Shown here piece after piece: positions 1 to 5,730 of a stretch of DNA of 6,160 nt. Each line of letters starts with the position of its first letter. Position 1 is the stretch's first letter. The position numbers were made by a program, and so were the translations under genes. The stretch is from NCBI GenBank assembly GCA_021772705.1, contig JAJFLN010000806.1, forward strand, positions 1-6,160, written 5' to 3'. Origin of the DNA: Candidatus Cloacimonadota bacterium (GTDB lineage: Bacteria > Muiribacteriota > UBA6191 > JACPRK01). A model generated the notes under the pieces. It was not told the DNA's origin. It made no database searches and saw only the letters and a program-made list of their open reading frames with translations.

Positions 1-26
1 AAGTCCCCCGGGAAGCGAGGCTCAGG

Positions 27-1187
27 TTACGGCTCGCCGGCGTCGGCGCCGCCGTCGGTCTCCTGCTCGAGCTGCTCGGCGAATTCAGCCAGGTCCTCGT
101 CAGCAGCGGGGTCGTCGGAAGCGTTGGTATGGAGCTCGACCGGGTCGACGGGCTCGACCTGGTGGGCATCGACCTCGTCGGGCCCGTCGGCGGGGCCGGG
201 TCCCTTCGGCTCAAGCCGGGCTGAGGGGTGGGTGAGGGAGTGGACTTCCTTCAACTTCCGGATGGCGACCTGGGTGTAGAGCTCGGTGGTGGTGAGCTGG
301 GCGTGTCCGAGCTGGGCCTGGATGTATCGGATGTCGGCGCCGGCCTCGAGCATCAAGGTCGCACAGGTGTGTCGAAACAGGTGGCAGCTTCCGAGCTTGC
401 CGAGGTCGGCGGCGGCGACGTACTCGGCGACCAGCGAGGTCATGGCGTTGCCGTTGAATGGGGCGCCCATCCAGGTGAGGAAGATCGTGTTATCGCCGGG
501 GTCGACGAGGAGTCGGGGGCGAACTTCCTCGAGGTAACGGTCGAGCCAGGCGATGGCGCGCTCGCCGATGGGGACGACGCGGTCCTTCTTGCCCTTGCCC
601 TGTCGGATCATCACGGTGCCGCGCTCTGGATCCAGATCGATGAGCTGGAGGTTCACGAGCTCCATGCGGCGCATGCCGGTGGAGTAGAAGGTCTCGAGGA
701 TGGCGCGGTCGCGAAGGCCGATGGGTTCTCGGGTATCGGCCTGGGCGAGCACGGTTTCGGCCTCTGAGGCGGAGAGCACGGCCTTGGGGAGGCGTTTTTC
801 GGAGCGGGGCATCTCGAGGTCTGCGGCGGGGTTGTAGAGCAGCATGTTCTGGCGAACGAGCCAGGAGAAGAAGCTTCTCAGGGGGCTCAAACGGGAAAGC
901 TGGCCACGCCAGGAGAGAGGCTTTCCGTTTGGGCGGCGGAAGTGGAAGAGGTAGCGCTGGTAGCGCTCGAGGATGGGGCGTGTGATCTGCTCGGGTCGGG
1001 AGAGTCCGCGCTCCAGGGCCCAGGTGACGAAGAGGTCGAAGACGCGGCGTCGCATGGCGACGGTGGTGGGGCTGAAGTTCCGGACGGCCATCCACTCGCA
1101 GTAACCTTCCGTGAGCTGGGCGAAGCCGCGGGGATCGACGGGATCGCCCAGGGGCCGGCGGGGGAAGCGGCTCTTCTTGCGGAGCAC
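27..1187 (-). CDS. Tyrosine recombinase / integrase (XerC/XerD-like)
   Basis: A 386-residue site-specific recombinase that would cut and rejoin DNA through a covalent 3'-phosphotyrosine, most likely integrating and excising the element that carries it. The N-terminal core-binding (SAM-like) domain covers roughly residues 22-125 and the catalytic domain roughly 135-315. The catalytic set is complete: R173 in TGMRRMEL, K198 in RQGKGKKDR, H269 and R272 in HLFRHT, H295 in LGHAQ, and the nucleophile Y304 in TELYT. The start is GTG, 6 bp after the primase stop; no strong Shine-Dalgarno is visible, so translational coupling to the primase is likely. Later ATG codons would cut into the core-binding domain. 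Residues after about 322 form an acidic Asp/Glu/Pro-rich tail absent from Xer proteins, which are usually near 300 residues. I see no IntI-type insertion between the catalytic boxes, so this is not an integron integrase. Family assignment is firm; the att site and exact role are inferred. Confidence 0.93.
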   Translation of the reverse strand: MLRKKSRFPRRPLGDPVDPRGFAQLTEGYCEWMAVRNFSPTTVAMRRRVFDLFVTWALERGLSRPEQITRPILERYQRYLFHFRRPNGKPLSWRGQLSRLSPLRSFFSWLVRQNMLLYNPAADLEMPRSEKRLPKAVLSASEAETVLAQADTREPIGLRDRAILETFYSTGMRRMELVNLQLIDLDPERGTVMIRQGKGKKDRVVPIGERAIAWLDRYLEEVRPRLLVDPGDNTIFLTWMGAPFNGNAMTSLVAEYVAAADLGKLGSCHLFRHTCATLMLEAGADIRYIQAQLGHAQLTTTELYTQVAIRKLKEVHSLTHPSARLEPKGPGPADGPDEVDAHQVEPVDPVELHTNASDDPAADEDLAEFAEQLEQETDGGADAGEP

Positions 1188-1193
1188 GGGGCT

Positions 1194-4100
1194 TCAGCTC
1201 GCCTTCGGTTGCGCGGCAATCGTGAGGGGGGTGTCGGCGGTGTCGCCGGCGGCGGGGGGCGTGGAGCCGTTTGAGCCGCGGCTATGATCGGAGGCTTGCG
1301 GGTACGGCAGTGGTTTCAGGTGATAGGGGGTGCTTGCGTTTTTCGACGTTTTCGCGCTGGATCGGGCGCCGTTCTTGTTGGGATGCGGACTCTCCTCAGG
1401 CCGCCCCCCCTCCGACTTGGGGGCGACTTGGGGCCGACTTGAGGGCGACTTCTCGCCCGTTTGCCCCGACCGGTTGCCGTTTTGCCCCGACCAGTTCGGA
1501 GTCGTAGCCGTGGAATCCTGGAGTGCGTCCGGGTCGATCAGACCGGGAAGGAAGGGGGCGCCTTCGGAGCCGGCGCCATCGTAGAGTAGCTCGTAAACGA
1601 AGCTCTGTCCGCGGCCTCCGCGGTGGATGGCGAGGAACTCGAGGTCTTCGAGCCGGGCCATGTGGAGCTTGAGCTGGGTGTTGCCCCAGCCGGTGGCGTC
1701 GCGCACCTGCTTGCGGGTGAAGCGGTAATCGCGCCGGTCGACCTCGAGTTCGCAGCAAGCGGCTGAGACCAGGGCATCGATGTGGTCCAGGAGCCGGCGG
1801 GTCTGGGGGGGCAGCTCGTCGAGGGAGCGGCCGAGCACCTCGCGAGCGATCCGGTTGGCGAGCCGGATGTCCTCGGCGGTGACCTGGAGGTAGTGGAGCT
1901 TGCGGCCGTTTGCCTCGTAGGTCTTCGTGGGGCGCTGGTACTGATGCAGCAGGGCGATGGCGTCGATGAGGGTGAGGTACTTGGCGTGATCGCGCCGGGT
2001 GCGGGTCTTGTCGTCAGGGAAGGCCAGCTGAGCGGCCGCGGGGTAGGCGACGGCGAGGGGTCGGAGTAGGCGCTGGGCGTTCTGGTGCCGGCGGAGGATG
2101 TTGGCTTTGTTCTTCCGGGCCAGCAGGCCAGCGGGAGTGCGAGCGAGGCGCTGAGCGACCTGGATGGCGCGGGTCTGCTCGCGGGTTTCGTTGACGCTGA
2201 GGATCAGGGCCCGGTTCTGGAGCTCCTCGTCCACGTCGGGGGCGGTGGTGGTGAGGAAGATCATCACGGGCCCCTTCACCGTGTACTCATGTGTGATATG
2301 GCGACCCGAGCCGGGGTCCTTCCCGGTGGAGGCGATGGTGAGCTCGCCCTCGGACTGGAGGATTTTGAGGGCGTAGCTGGCGCGTTCGGCGCCTTCTTCC
2401 TCGACGATGGCGAGGAGCTTGTGGGCGAGGTCGGTCTGGCCCATGTAGAAGAGGGCCTGGCCGGTCATGGCGGAGTATCGGACTCGGTCCTCCGGGGGGA
2501 CGAAGTCGCAGATGGCGTCCATCAGCGTCGACTTGCCGGCGGCGGAAGTGGACTGAAGGATGACGGCCAAGGGGGCATCGAGCTTGCGGGAAACGGTGGC
2601 GAGGTAGCCCGTGAGGGTGTTGAGCTCTTCGCCGACGACGCCGGCGGAGCGGAAGTCGGTGATGATGCGGTTGACGAGTCGGGGGTCAGTGAGCAGCTCC
2701 ATGGCCTCGTCGCGCTCCTGCGGGGTGAGCTCGGGGGTGGTGACCTTGGGCTCCAGCGCCTTGCGGATGGCGTCGTCCTGCAGATCCTGCAGGGCCATGA
2801 GGAGCGCGCCCAGGTCCTCGTGGATGACGCCGTTGGTGACGGCGATCTCGGCTGCGGCGGCTTTCTCGAAGGCGACGCGCTGGCGAGCCTGGAGGAGATC
2901 GAGGGTGTCGACGTGGAAGCCGGCCGGGGCGCGGAGGGTCAGGTTGACGCGGAGGAGATCGAAGGAGGTGTTCTTGGCGAGACCGCGCACGATGTAGCGC
3001 CGATCGCCTCGAGTGAGGGTGACCTGGTCTCCGTCAATGGTGCAGGGCAGCTGGGCGCGGGGCGCGGGCGGGACGGGTGATGCGGCCGGCGCGGTCCGTT
3101 CGGGTGCGGTCTTGAGATCCACCCCAGTCTCGGGTGTGGCCTCGAGGATGGGCGCGGACGCTGCAGGAGCTTCTTCCTTCGCCGCTGGTGGTGAGTCAGT
3201 GGTGCCGCGGAGAACAGCAGCTAAGGAGGGAGAATCGGGGGCGGCCGGGTCGCTCGAGGCCGGGGGTGTGTTCGTCGGGAGCGGCGATCTTGGTTCGGGC
3301 GCAGGGCCGGGCTCGCGAGCGGGAGCGGGGCCCGTGCCGACCCAGGCGGCCTTGCGGATGGCGATGCCGAGAGACTTGGTGGCCGGGGTGACCTTGCGGG
3401 CGAAGTCGTTGGCGTCGAGGCCGCGGGGGAAGAGGATGCGGTACACCTCGAGGCCGCCGGCGATGAGCTTGTCGGCGAGCTTCTTCGCAGCGGCTTCGCC
3501 GGTCTCGTCGCGATCGTAGGCAATCAGGACACGGTGGATCTTGTGGGTCTCCATGGCCTGGCGGTGGGCGTCGGTGAAGCCAGCGGTGCCGAAGGCGCAG
3601 GTGACGTTGCGGTAGCCGGCGGCCCAGAAGGTGAGAGCGTCGAGGGGCGCCTCGCAGAGGAGGATCTCCTCGGAGGCGGCAAAGGCCTCGCGGTTGAGGA
3701 GGCCGAGCAGCGGGCCCGGGAGGTTGCGGTGGCGGTCGGCGCGGGAGATGTTGTCGGTGACGCGCCGGCCGTAGAGGCCAGCGATGCGGCCGTCGGCGTC
3801 GAAAGTGGGAATGGTGATCATGCCGCGGTAGCACTCGTGGCCGGTGCCGGCGCGGAGGATGCCGAGGGCCTCGAGGCGGCTGCGGATGGCAGCGCCGTCC
3901 TTGCGGTTCTTCTCGGGCAGGGTGAGTCCGAGGGAGCGGTCGGCGAAGCCGATCTGAAAGTGGCGGGCGAGCTCGGGAGTGTGGAGGCCGCGCTTCTGGA
4001 GGTAGGCCAGGGCGGCGGGATTGTCGGGGAGCTTCTGGTGGTAGTAGGCGGCGACCTGGGCGAGGAGTGTAGCGTCGTCGGCATCGAGCTCGAGGGGGCA

Positions 4101-4445
4101 GGGCAGCAGCGGCACGGTGGAGCGCTTCAGGGCGCGATGGGGCGGATCGTCGAAGAGGCCCGGGAGGTCGGCGCGGAGCAGCTCCACGGCGTGGCGGAAG
4201 CTGATCCCTCGGATGCGCTGCAGGAAGGCGATGACGTCGCCTCCGGCGGCGCAGGCGCCGAAGCAGTGCCAGAGGTTCTTGGCGGGATCGACGACGAAGC
4301 TGGGGGTGCGATCGTCGTGGAAGGGGCATTTTCCGTGGAGGTCCTTGCCCTTGCGGGTGAGGGTGACGCCGTGGGTGGTGGCGAGGCGCTCCAGGGAGAC
4401 GTCGCGCTTGAGGTGCTCAAGCTTGTCCGGGGGGATGCGGGGCAT
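1194..4445 (-). CDS. Multidomain DNA primase: CHC2 zinc finger, TOPRIM, P-loop ATPase, winged-helix-like C-terminus
   Basis: A 1083-residue replication protein. Residues 1-100 hold a CHC2 DNA-primase zinc finger, with ligands C40 and H43 (CPFH) and C61 and C65 (CFGAC). A TOPRIM catalytic core spans about 258-350, with E265 in LLCEAPLDA and D311/D313 in AYDRDETG. These are the metal-binding residues of bacterial and phage primases, which make RNA primers. A Pro/Ala/Ser-rich linker at about 371-465 leads to a second half. That half has a Walker A-like loop STSAAGKST (632-640), an acidic Walker B-like LLAIVEEEG (677-685) and a possible arginine finger in ELQNRALIL, which suggests a helicase-type or other ATPase. 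Residues 905-956 look like a winged helix. The tail from about 965 is disordered. The reading frame stays open upstream to 4544, but that ATG lies inside the -35 box. The ATG at 4445 follows AGGAGG and precedes the first conserved residues. It heads an operon with the recombinase. Primase identity is firm; the ATPase family and helicase activity are inferred. Confidence 0.93.
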   Translation of the reverse strand: MPRIPPDKLEHLKRDVSLERLATTHGVTLTRKGKDLHGKCPFHDDRTPSFVVDPAKNLWHCFGACAAGGDVIAFLQRIRGISFRHAVELLRADLPGLFDDPPHRALKRSTVPLLPCPLELDADDATLLAQVAAYYHQKLPDNPAALAYLQKRGLHTPELARHFQIGFADRSLGLTLPEKNRKDGAAIRSRLEALGILRAGTGHECYRGMITIPTFDADGRIAGLYGRRVTDNISRADRHRNLPGPLLGLLNREAFAASEEILLCEAPLDALTFWAAGYRNVTCAFGTAGFTDAHRQAMETHKIHRVLIAYDRDETGEAAAKKLADKLIAGGLEVYRILFPRGLDANDFARKVTPATKSLGIAIRKAAWVGTGPAPAREPGPAPEPRSPLPTNTPPASSDPAAPDSPSLAAVLRGTTDSPPAAKEEAPAASAPILEATPETGVDLKTAPERTAPAASPVPPAPRAQLPCTIDGDQVTLTRGDRRYIVRGLAKNTSFDLLRVNLTLRAPAGFHVDTLDLLQARQRVAFEKAAAAEIAVTNGVIHEDLGALLMALQDLQDDAIRKALEPKVTTPELTPQERDEAMELLTDPRLVNRIITDFRSAGVVGEELNTLTGYLATVSRKLDAPLAVILQSTSAAGKSTLMDAICDFVPPEDRVRYSAMTGQALFYMGQTDLAHKLLAIVEEEGAERASYALKILQSEGELTIASTGKDPGSGRHITHEYTVKGPVMIFLTTTAPDVDEELQNRALILSVNETREQTRAIQVAQRLARTPAGLLARKNKANILRRHQNAQRLLRPLAVAYPAAAQLAFPDDKTRTRRDHAKYLTLIDAIALLHQYQRPTKTYEANGRKLHYLQVTAEDIRLANRIAREVLGRSLDELPPQTRRLLDHIDALVSAACCELEVDRRDYRFTRKQVRDATGWGNTQLKLHMARLEDLEFLAIHRGGRGQSFVYELLYDGAGSEGAPFLPGLIDPDALQDSTATTPNWSGQNGNRSGQTGEKSPSSRPQVAPKSEGGRPEESPHPNKNGARSSAKTSKNASTPYHLKPLPYPQASDHSRGSNGSTPPAAGDTADTPLTIAAQPKAS
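1413..1456. repeat. Four tandem 11-bp direct repeats (CGACTT + 5)
   Basis: CGACTT recurs at 1413, 1424, 1435 and 1446, an exact 11-bp period. The units are CGACTTGGGGG, CGACTTGGGGC, CGACTTGAGGG and CGACTTCTCGC. They lie inside the disordered C-terminal tail of the primase gene. Since 11 is not divisible by 3, successive copies are read in different codon phases, so the repetition is not a protein repeat. It could be iteron-like protein-binding sites or a minisatellite tolerated in a disordered tail. Confidence 0.75.
1457..1492. repeat. Two-copy direct repeat CCGTTT(T)GCCCCGACC
   Basis: CCGTTTGCCCCGACC at 1457-1471 recurs as CCGTTTTGCCCCGACC at 1477-1492, starting 20 bp apart and differing by one T. 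It abuts the 11-bp repeats and lies in the primase tail, where the protein shows the short pair SGQNG / SGQTG. Here the repeat is partly visible in the protein as well. Confidence 0.55.
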
Positions 4446-4449
4446 GGGG

Positions 4450-4455
4450 CCTCCT
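4450..4455 (-). promoter_or_regulatory. Ribosome binding site that fixes the primase start
   Basis: On the minus strand AGGAGG is followed by CCCC and then ATG at 4445. The match is perfect but the spacing, 4 nt, is rather short. It supports the start at 4445 over the in-frame ATG 33 codons upstream, which has no such site and overlaps the promoter. Confidence 0.75.
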
Positions 4456-4477
4456 GGTCTGGGGGGTGTCAAGGGGG

Positions 4478-4498
4478 AAGCCTGGAAACGGAAGGCTT
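4478..4498. repeat. Inverted repeat AAGCCT-N9-AGGCTT in the primase leader
   Basis: Perfect 6-bp arms at 4478-4483 and 4493-4498 with a 9-nt spacer. It lies in the predicted primase 5' leader, just downstream of the -10 box. It could form a small leader hairpin or be a protein-binding site; chance is also possible for arms this short. Confidence 0.35.
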
Positions 4499-4515
4499 GC
4501 GTAGTCGCGCTCTGG

Positions 4516-4544
4516 AATGTACATAGTGTGTAACACTCTGTCAA
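4516..4544 (-). promoter_or_regulatory. Sigma70-type promoter for the primase-integrase operon
   Basis: On the minus strand a perfect -35 box TTGACA (4544-4539) is followed by a 17-bp spacer and the -10 box TACATT (4521-4516, 4 of 6 matches to TATAAT). Transcription would start near 4509, giving a leader of about 65 nt before the ATG at 4445. Spacing is optimal, and this is one of the most AT-rich short stretches in the window. Confidence 0.7.
4525..4537. promoter_or_regulatory. Candidate operator: 13-bp palindrome AGTGTGTAACACT
   Basis: Perfect 5-bp arms AGTGT and ACACT flank GTA, lying wholly within the 17-bp spacer between the -35 and -10 boxes of the primase promoter. A second small palindrome, ATGTACAT (4517-4524), overlaps the -10 box next to it. 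A repressor bound here would block RNA polymerase. The obvious candidate is the divergently encoded XRE protein, but that link is inferred from position only. Confidence 0.5.
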
Positions 4545-4575
4545 GCCGAGCGGCGCCTGATCCCAACCGGGCCTT

Positions 4576-4581
4576 TATCAT
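4576..4581 (+). promoter_or_regulatory. Possible -10 box for the XRE gene
   Basis: TATCAT matches the -10 consensus at 5 of 6 positions and lies 43 bp before the GTG start. No good -35 box is found 16-18 bp upstream (the sequence there is GC-rich), so the call is weak. If right, the two divergent promoters would be only about 30 bp apart. Confidence 0.25.
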
Positions 4582-4590
4582 TCTCCGGAA

Positions 4591-4611
4591 GCGGAAGATC
4601 TCGGATTCCGC
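4591..4611. repeat. Inverted repeat GCGGAA-N9-TTCCGC before the XRE gene
   Basis: Perfect 6-bp arms at 4591-4596 and 4606-4611, ending directly against the AAGGAG ribosome binding site of the XRE gene. A hairpin or bound protein here could limit translation or transcription of the repressor. Its sequence is unrelated to the AGTGT palindrome, so the two are unlikely to be sites for the same protein. Confidence 0.35.
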
Positions 4612-4617
4612 AAGGAG
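4612..4617 (+). promoter_or_regulatory. Ribosome binding site for the XRE gene
   Basis: AAGGAG followed by a 7-nt spacer and the GTG start at 4625. This near-ideal site supports the GTG start. Confidence 0.7.
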
Positions 4618-4624
4618 CTGACAG

Positions 4625-5008
4625 GTGCCGAGGGCTACGTTGAAAGATTTCGGGGTTCGTTTGACACAGATGCGGCAGAGCCGCGGCTGGTCCCAGACGG
4701 AGCTGGGGCGAACCGCCGGTATATCGCGCCGAATGATCGCGTACTATGAACGGGACAACTCCCAGCCGCCAGGAGCGATCGTGGTGAAGCTGGCCAAGGC
4801 GCTGAACGTGACCACCGACGAACTGCTCGGGGTGCGGCAGGAGCGCGAACGGGTGAGTCCGGCCCTGGCGCGCCTCTTGAATCGGCTGAAGCGAGTGGAA
4901 GAGCTCCCACCGACGGATCGCCGGGCTCTTCTGAAGCATCTGGACTTGCTGCTGAGCCAGCGTCGTTCCGAGTCCGGCCGCGACAGTCGGAACAGCCAGG
5001 TCGCCTGA
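4625..5008 (+). CDS. XRE-family helix-turn-helix transcriptional regulator
   Basis: A 127-residue cytoplasmic DNA-binding protein. Residues 9-69 form a classic Cro/C1-type helix-turn-helix. The first scaffold helix is FGVRLTQMRQSRGWSQ, the HTH is TELGRTAGISRRMIAYYERD, and the closing helices VVKLAKALNVTTDELLG end the fold. Residues 78-111 (LARLLNRLKRVEELPPTDRRALLKHLDLLLSQ region) look like two helices, probably for dimerisation. A Ser/Arg/Asn-rich tail follows. The start is GTG behind a strong ribosome binding site. The gene diverges from the primase operon across a 179-bp control region with a palindrome in the primase promoter, and lies 20 bp upstream of the putative toxin. It may therefore repress the primase operon, its own operon, or both. 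The family is certain; the target is inferred. Confidence 0.92.
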   Translation: MPRATLKDFGVRLTQMRQSRGWSQTELGRTAGISRRMIAYYERDNSQPPGAIVVKLAKALNVTTDELLGVRQERERVSPALARLLNRLKRVEELPPTDRRALLKHLDLLLSQRRSESGRDSRNSQVA

Positions 5009-5028
5009 GCAGCTCTTCCTCACTGACT

Positions 5029-5673
5029 ATGGGGGATCTGGCAGCGGAAGTTCTCGAGAGGCTGGAGGCTCGGGAGGGAGCCTGGTCAACTCATGCGATG
5101 GAGGCTCGTCGTGAGCTGGCCCTCGGCTGGGATGATGTAATCGCCATCGGCCGAACCGCCAGTTCCTGGAAGCGGGAGACTGACGAGCTGGGGGTGGCCC
5201 TGGATGGCTGGAAGGACTCCGTGGTTGGCCGGGACACCTCGGGCCGGGAGATCTACATGGCCGGGAAGTGGGTATACTTTGAAGAGGAGCCTTGCTGGTA
5301 TGTCATCACGATCCGACAACATCGCAAAGAGAAGCAGCAACGCCGCAGAAGGCGCCCGGAACCGGTGTCCCGCCTGCGGTCGCGGCACCGTGGAGCGTGT
5401 GATCGTCTCCAAGACTTTCCATGTCGAGGGGACGTGGGTTCGCATCGACGGCCTCATGCCGAGCAAGTGCGATGTCTGCGGCGAGCTCACCTGGTCGGAG
5501 CGGGAGCTGAAACGAGCCGACGAGGCGATTGCCATCAAGCTTCGCCGCGCCGTGGCCTGAGGCCGGGACCGCCAACTGCGGACGCCGAACTTCTCCTTCA
5601 GCCGCTCGAGCTGCAGCAGCTAGGCCCGCGGGCGGCTAAGAGGAAGCAGCGCCGTCTGGCCTGTCAGCCGTGA
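5029..5673 (+). CDS. DUF4258-type putative toxin, with an anomalous out-of-frame C-terminal extension
   Basis: Residues 1-95 fit the DUF4258 family, small putative toxins often paired with YgiT zinc-finger proteins. There is an N-terminal helix (LAAEVLERLEAREG), then THAMEARRELALGWDDVIAI, a TDE segment, and the end strands GRDTSGREIYMAGKWV and CWYVITI. DUF4258 proteins usually stop about here, near 90-100 residues. This frame has no stop until 5673, so it runs 119 residues further, through the complete antitoxin gene in another phase and beyond it. That extension is Arg-rich (QQRRRRRPEP) and unlike any domain I recognise. Either a stop was lost, a frameshift occurred, or the long form is real. 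The ATG lies 20 bp after the XRE stop with no clear ribosome binding site, so translational coupling is likely; starting at M24 would break the conserved THA segment. Family confidence is good; toxicity is inferred, and the true 3' end is doubtful. Confidence 0.72.
   Translation: MGDLAAEVLERLEAREGAWSTHAMEARRELALGWDDVIAIGRTASSWKRETDELGVALDGWKDSVVGRDTSGREIYMAGKWVYFEEEPCWYVITIRQHRKEKQQRRRRRPEPVSRLRSRHRGACDRLQDFPCRGDVGSHRRPHAEQVRCLRRAHLVGAGAETSRRGDCHQASPRRGLRPGPPTADAELLLQPLELQQLGPRAAKRKQRRLACQP
5284..5289 (+). promoter_or_regulatory. Ribosome binding site for the zinc-finger antitoxin
   Basis: GAGGAG, 10 nt before the ATG at 5300 and inside the toxin reading frame. It supports independent initiation of the antitoxin at 5300, and the corresponding start just as the DUF4258 domain ends. 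Confidence 0.5.
5300..5560 (+). CDS. YgiT/MqsA-type zinc-finger protein, putative antitoxin
   Basis: An 86-residue protein with two CxxC knuckles, C23/C26 (RCPACGRG) and C57/C60 (KCDVCGE). Between them is the strand-rich segment GTVERVIVSKTFHVEGTWVRIDGLMPS, and a helix follows (SERELKRADEAIAIKLR). This is the zinc-binding fold of the N-terminal half of MqsA and of stand-alone YgiT antitoxins, which neutralise a partner toxin by direct binding. The C-terminal helix-turn-helix of MqsA is missing, so it probably cannot bind the operator itself; the XRE protein upstream could do so. The first 20 residues (SSRSDNIAKRSSNAAEGAR) are an unusual extension before the knuckle, and no other start codon lies closer. 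It overlaps the upstream toxin frame in the +1 phase. The family is fairly certain; pairing with the toxin rests on gene order and on the usual association of the two families. Confidence 0.82.
   Translation: MSSRSDNIAKRSSNAAEGARNRCPACGRGTVERVIVSKTFHVEGTWVRIDGLMPSKCDVCGELTWSERELKRADEAIAIKLRRAVA
5596..5640. repeat. Nested hairpin downstream of the antitoxin gene
   Basis: Outer arms are CTT-c-AGCCGC (5596-5605) and GCGGCTAAG (5632-5640), pairing with one bulged base. Inside lies a perfect hairpin AGCTG-CAG-CAGCT (5609-5621). It begins 35 bp after the antitoxin stop. No T-run follows on either strand, so it is not a canonical intrinsic terminator, although it might still end or stabilise the toxin-antitoxin transcript. 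Confidence 0.45.
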
Positions 5674-5730
5674 GCGCGAGGCGAGTCCGAGGCCGTCGTG
5701 GCCATTCGCTTGAAGCGGGAGTCGCAGCTC

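Noticed and set aside
27..1187. Integron integrase (IntI), given the attC-like site.
   Set aside because: No IntI-specific insertion is seen between the catalytic boxes, and it is in an operon with a primase far from the attC-like site.
2085..3080. 331-residue plus-strand frame rich in Gly, Glu and Val.
   Set aside because: It is the antisense of the primase ATPase region; long open frames opposite GC-rich genes are expected.
4467..4472. A second minus-strand TTGACA as another primase promoter.
   Set aside because: No -10-like sequence lies 16-18 bp downstream; that position is the GC-rich ribosome binding site and start codon.
4446..4544. N-terminal extension of the primase starting at the ATG at 4544.
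   Set aside because: That ATG lies in the -35 box, there is no ribosome binding site, and the extra 33 residues look non-conserved. AGGAGG precedes the ATG at 4445.
4541..5023. 160-residue minus-strand frame opposite the XRE gene.
   Set aside because: It is antisense to a clear helix-turn-helix gene and has no recognisable domain.
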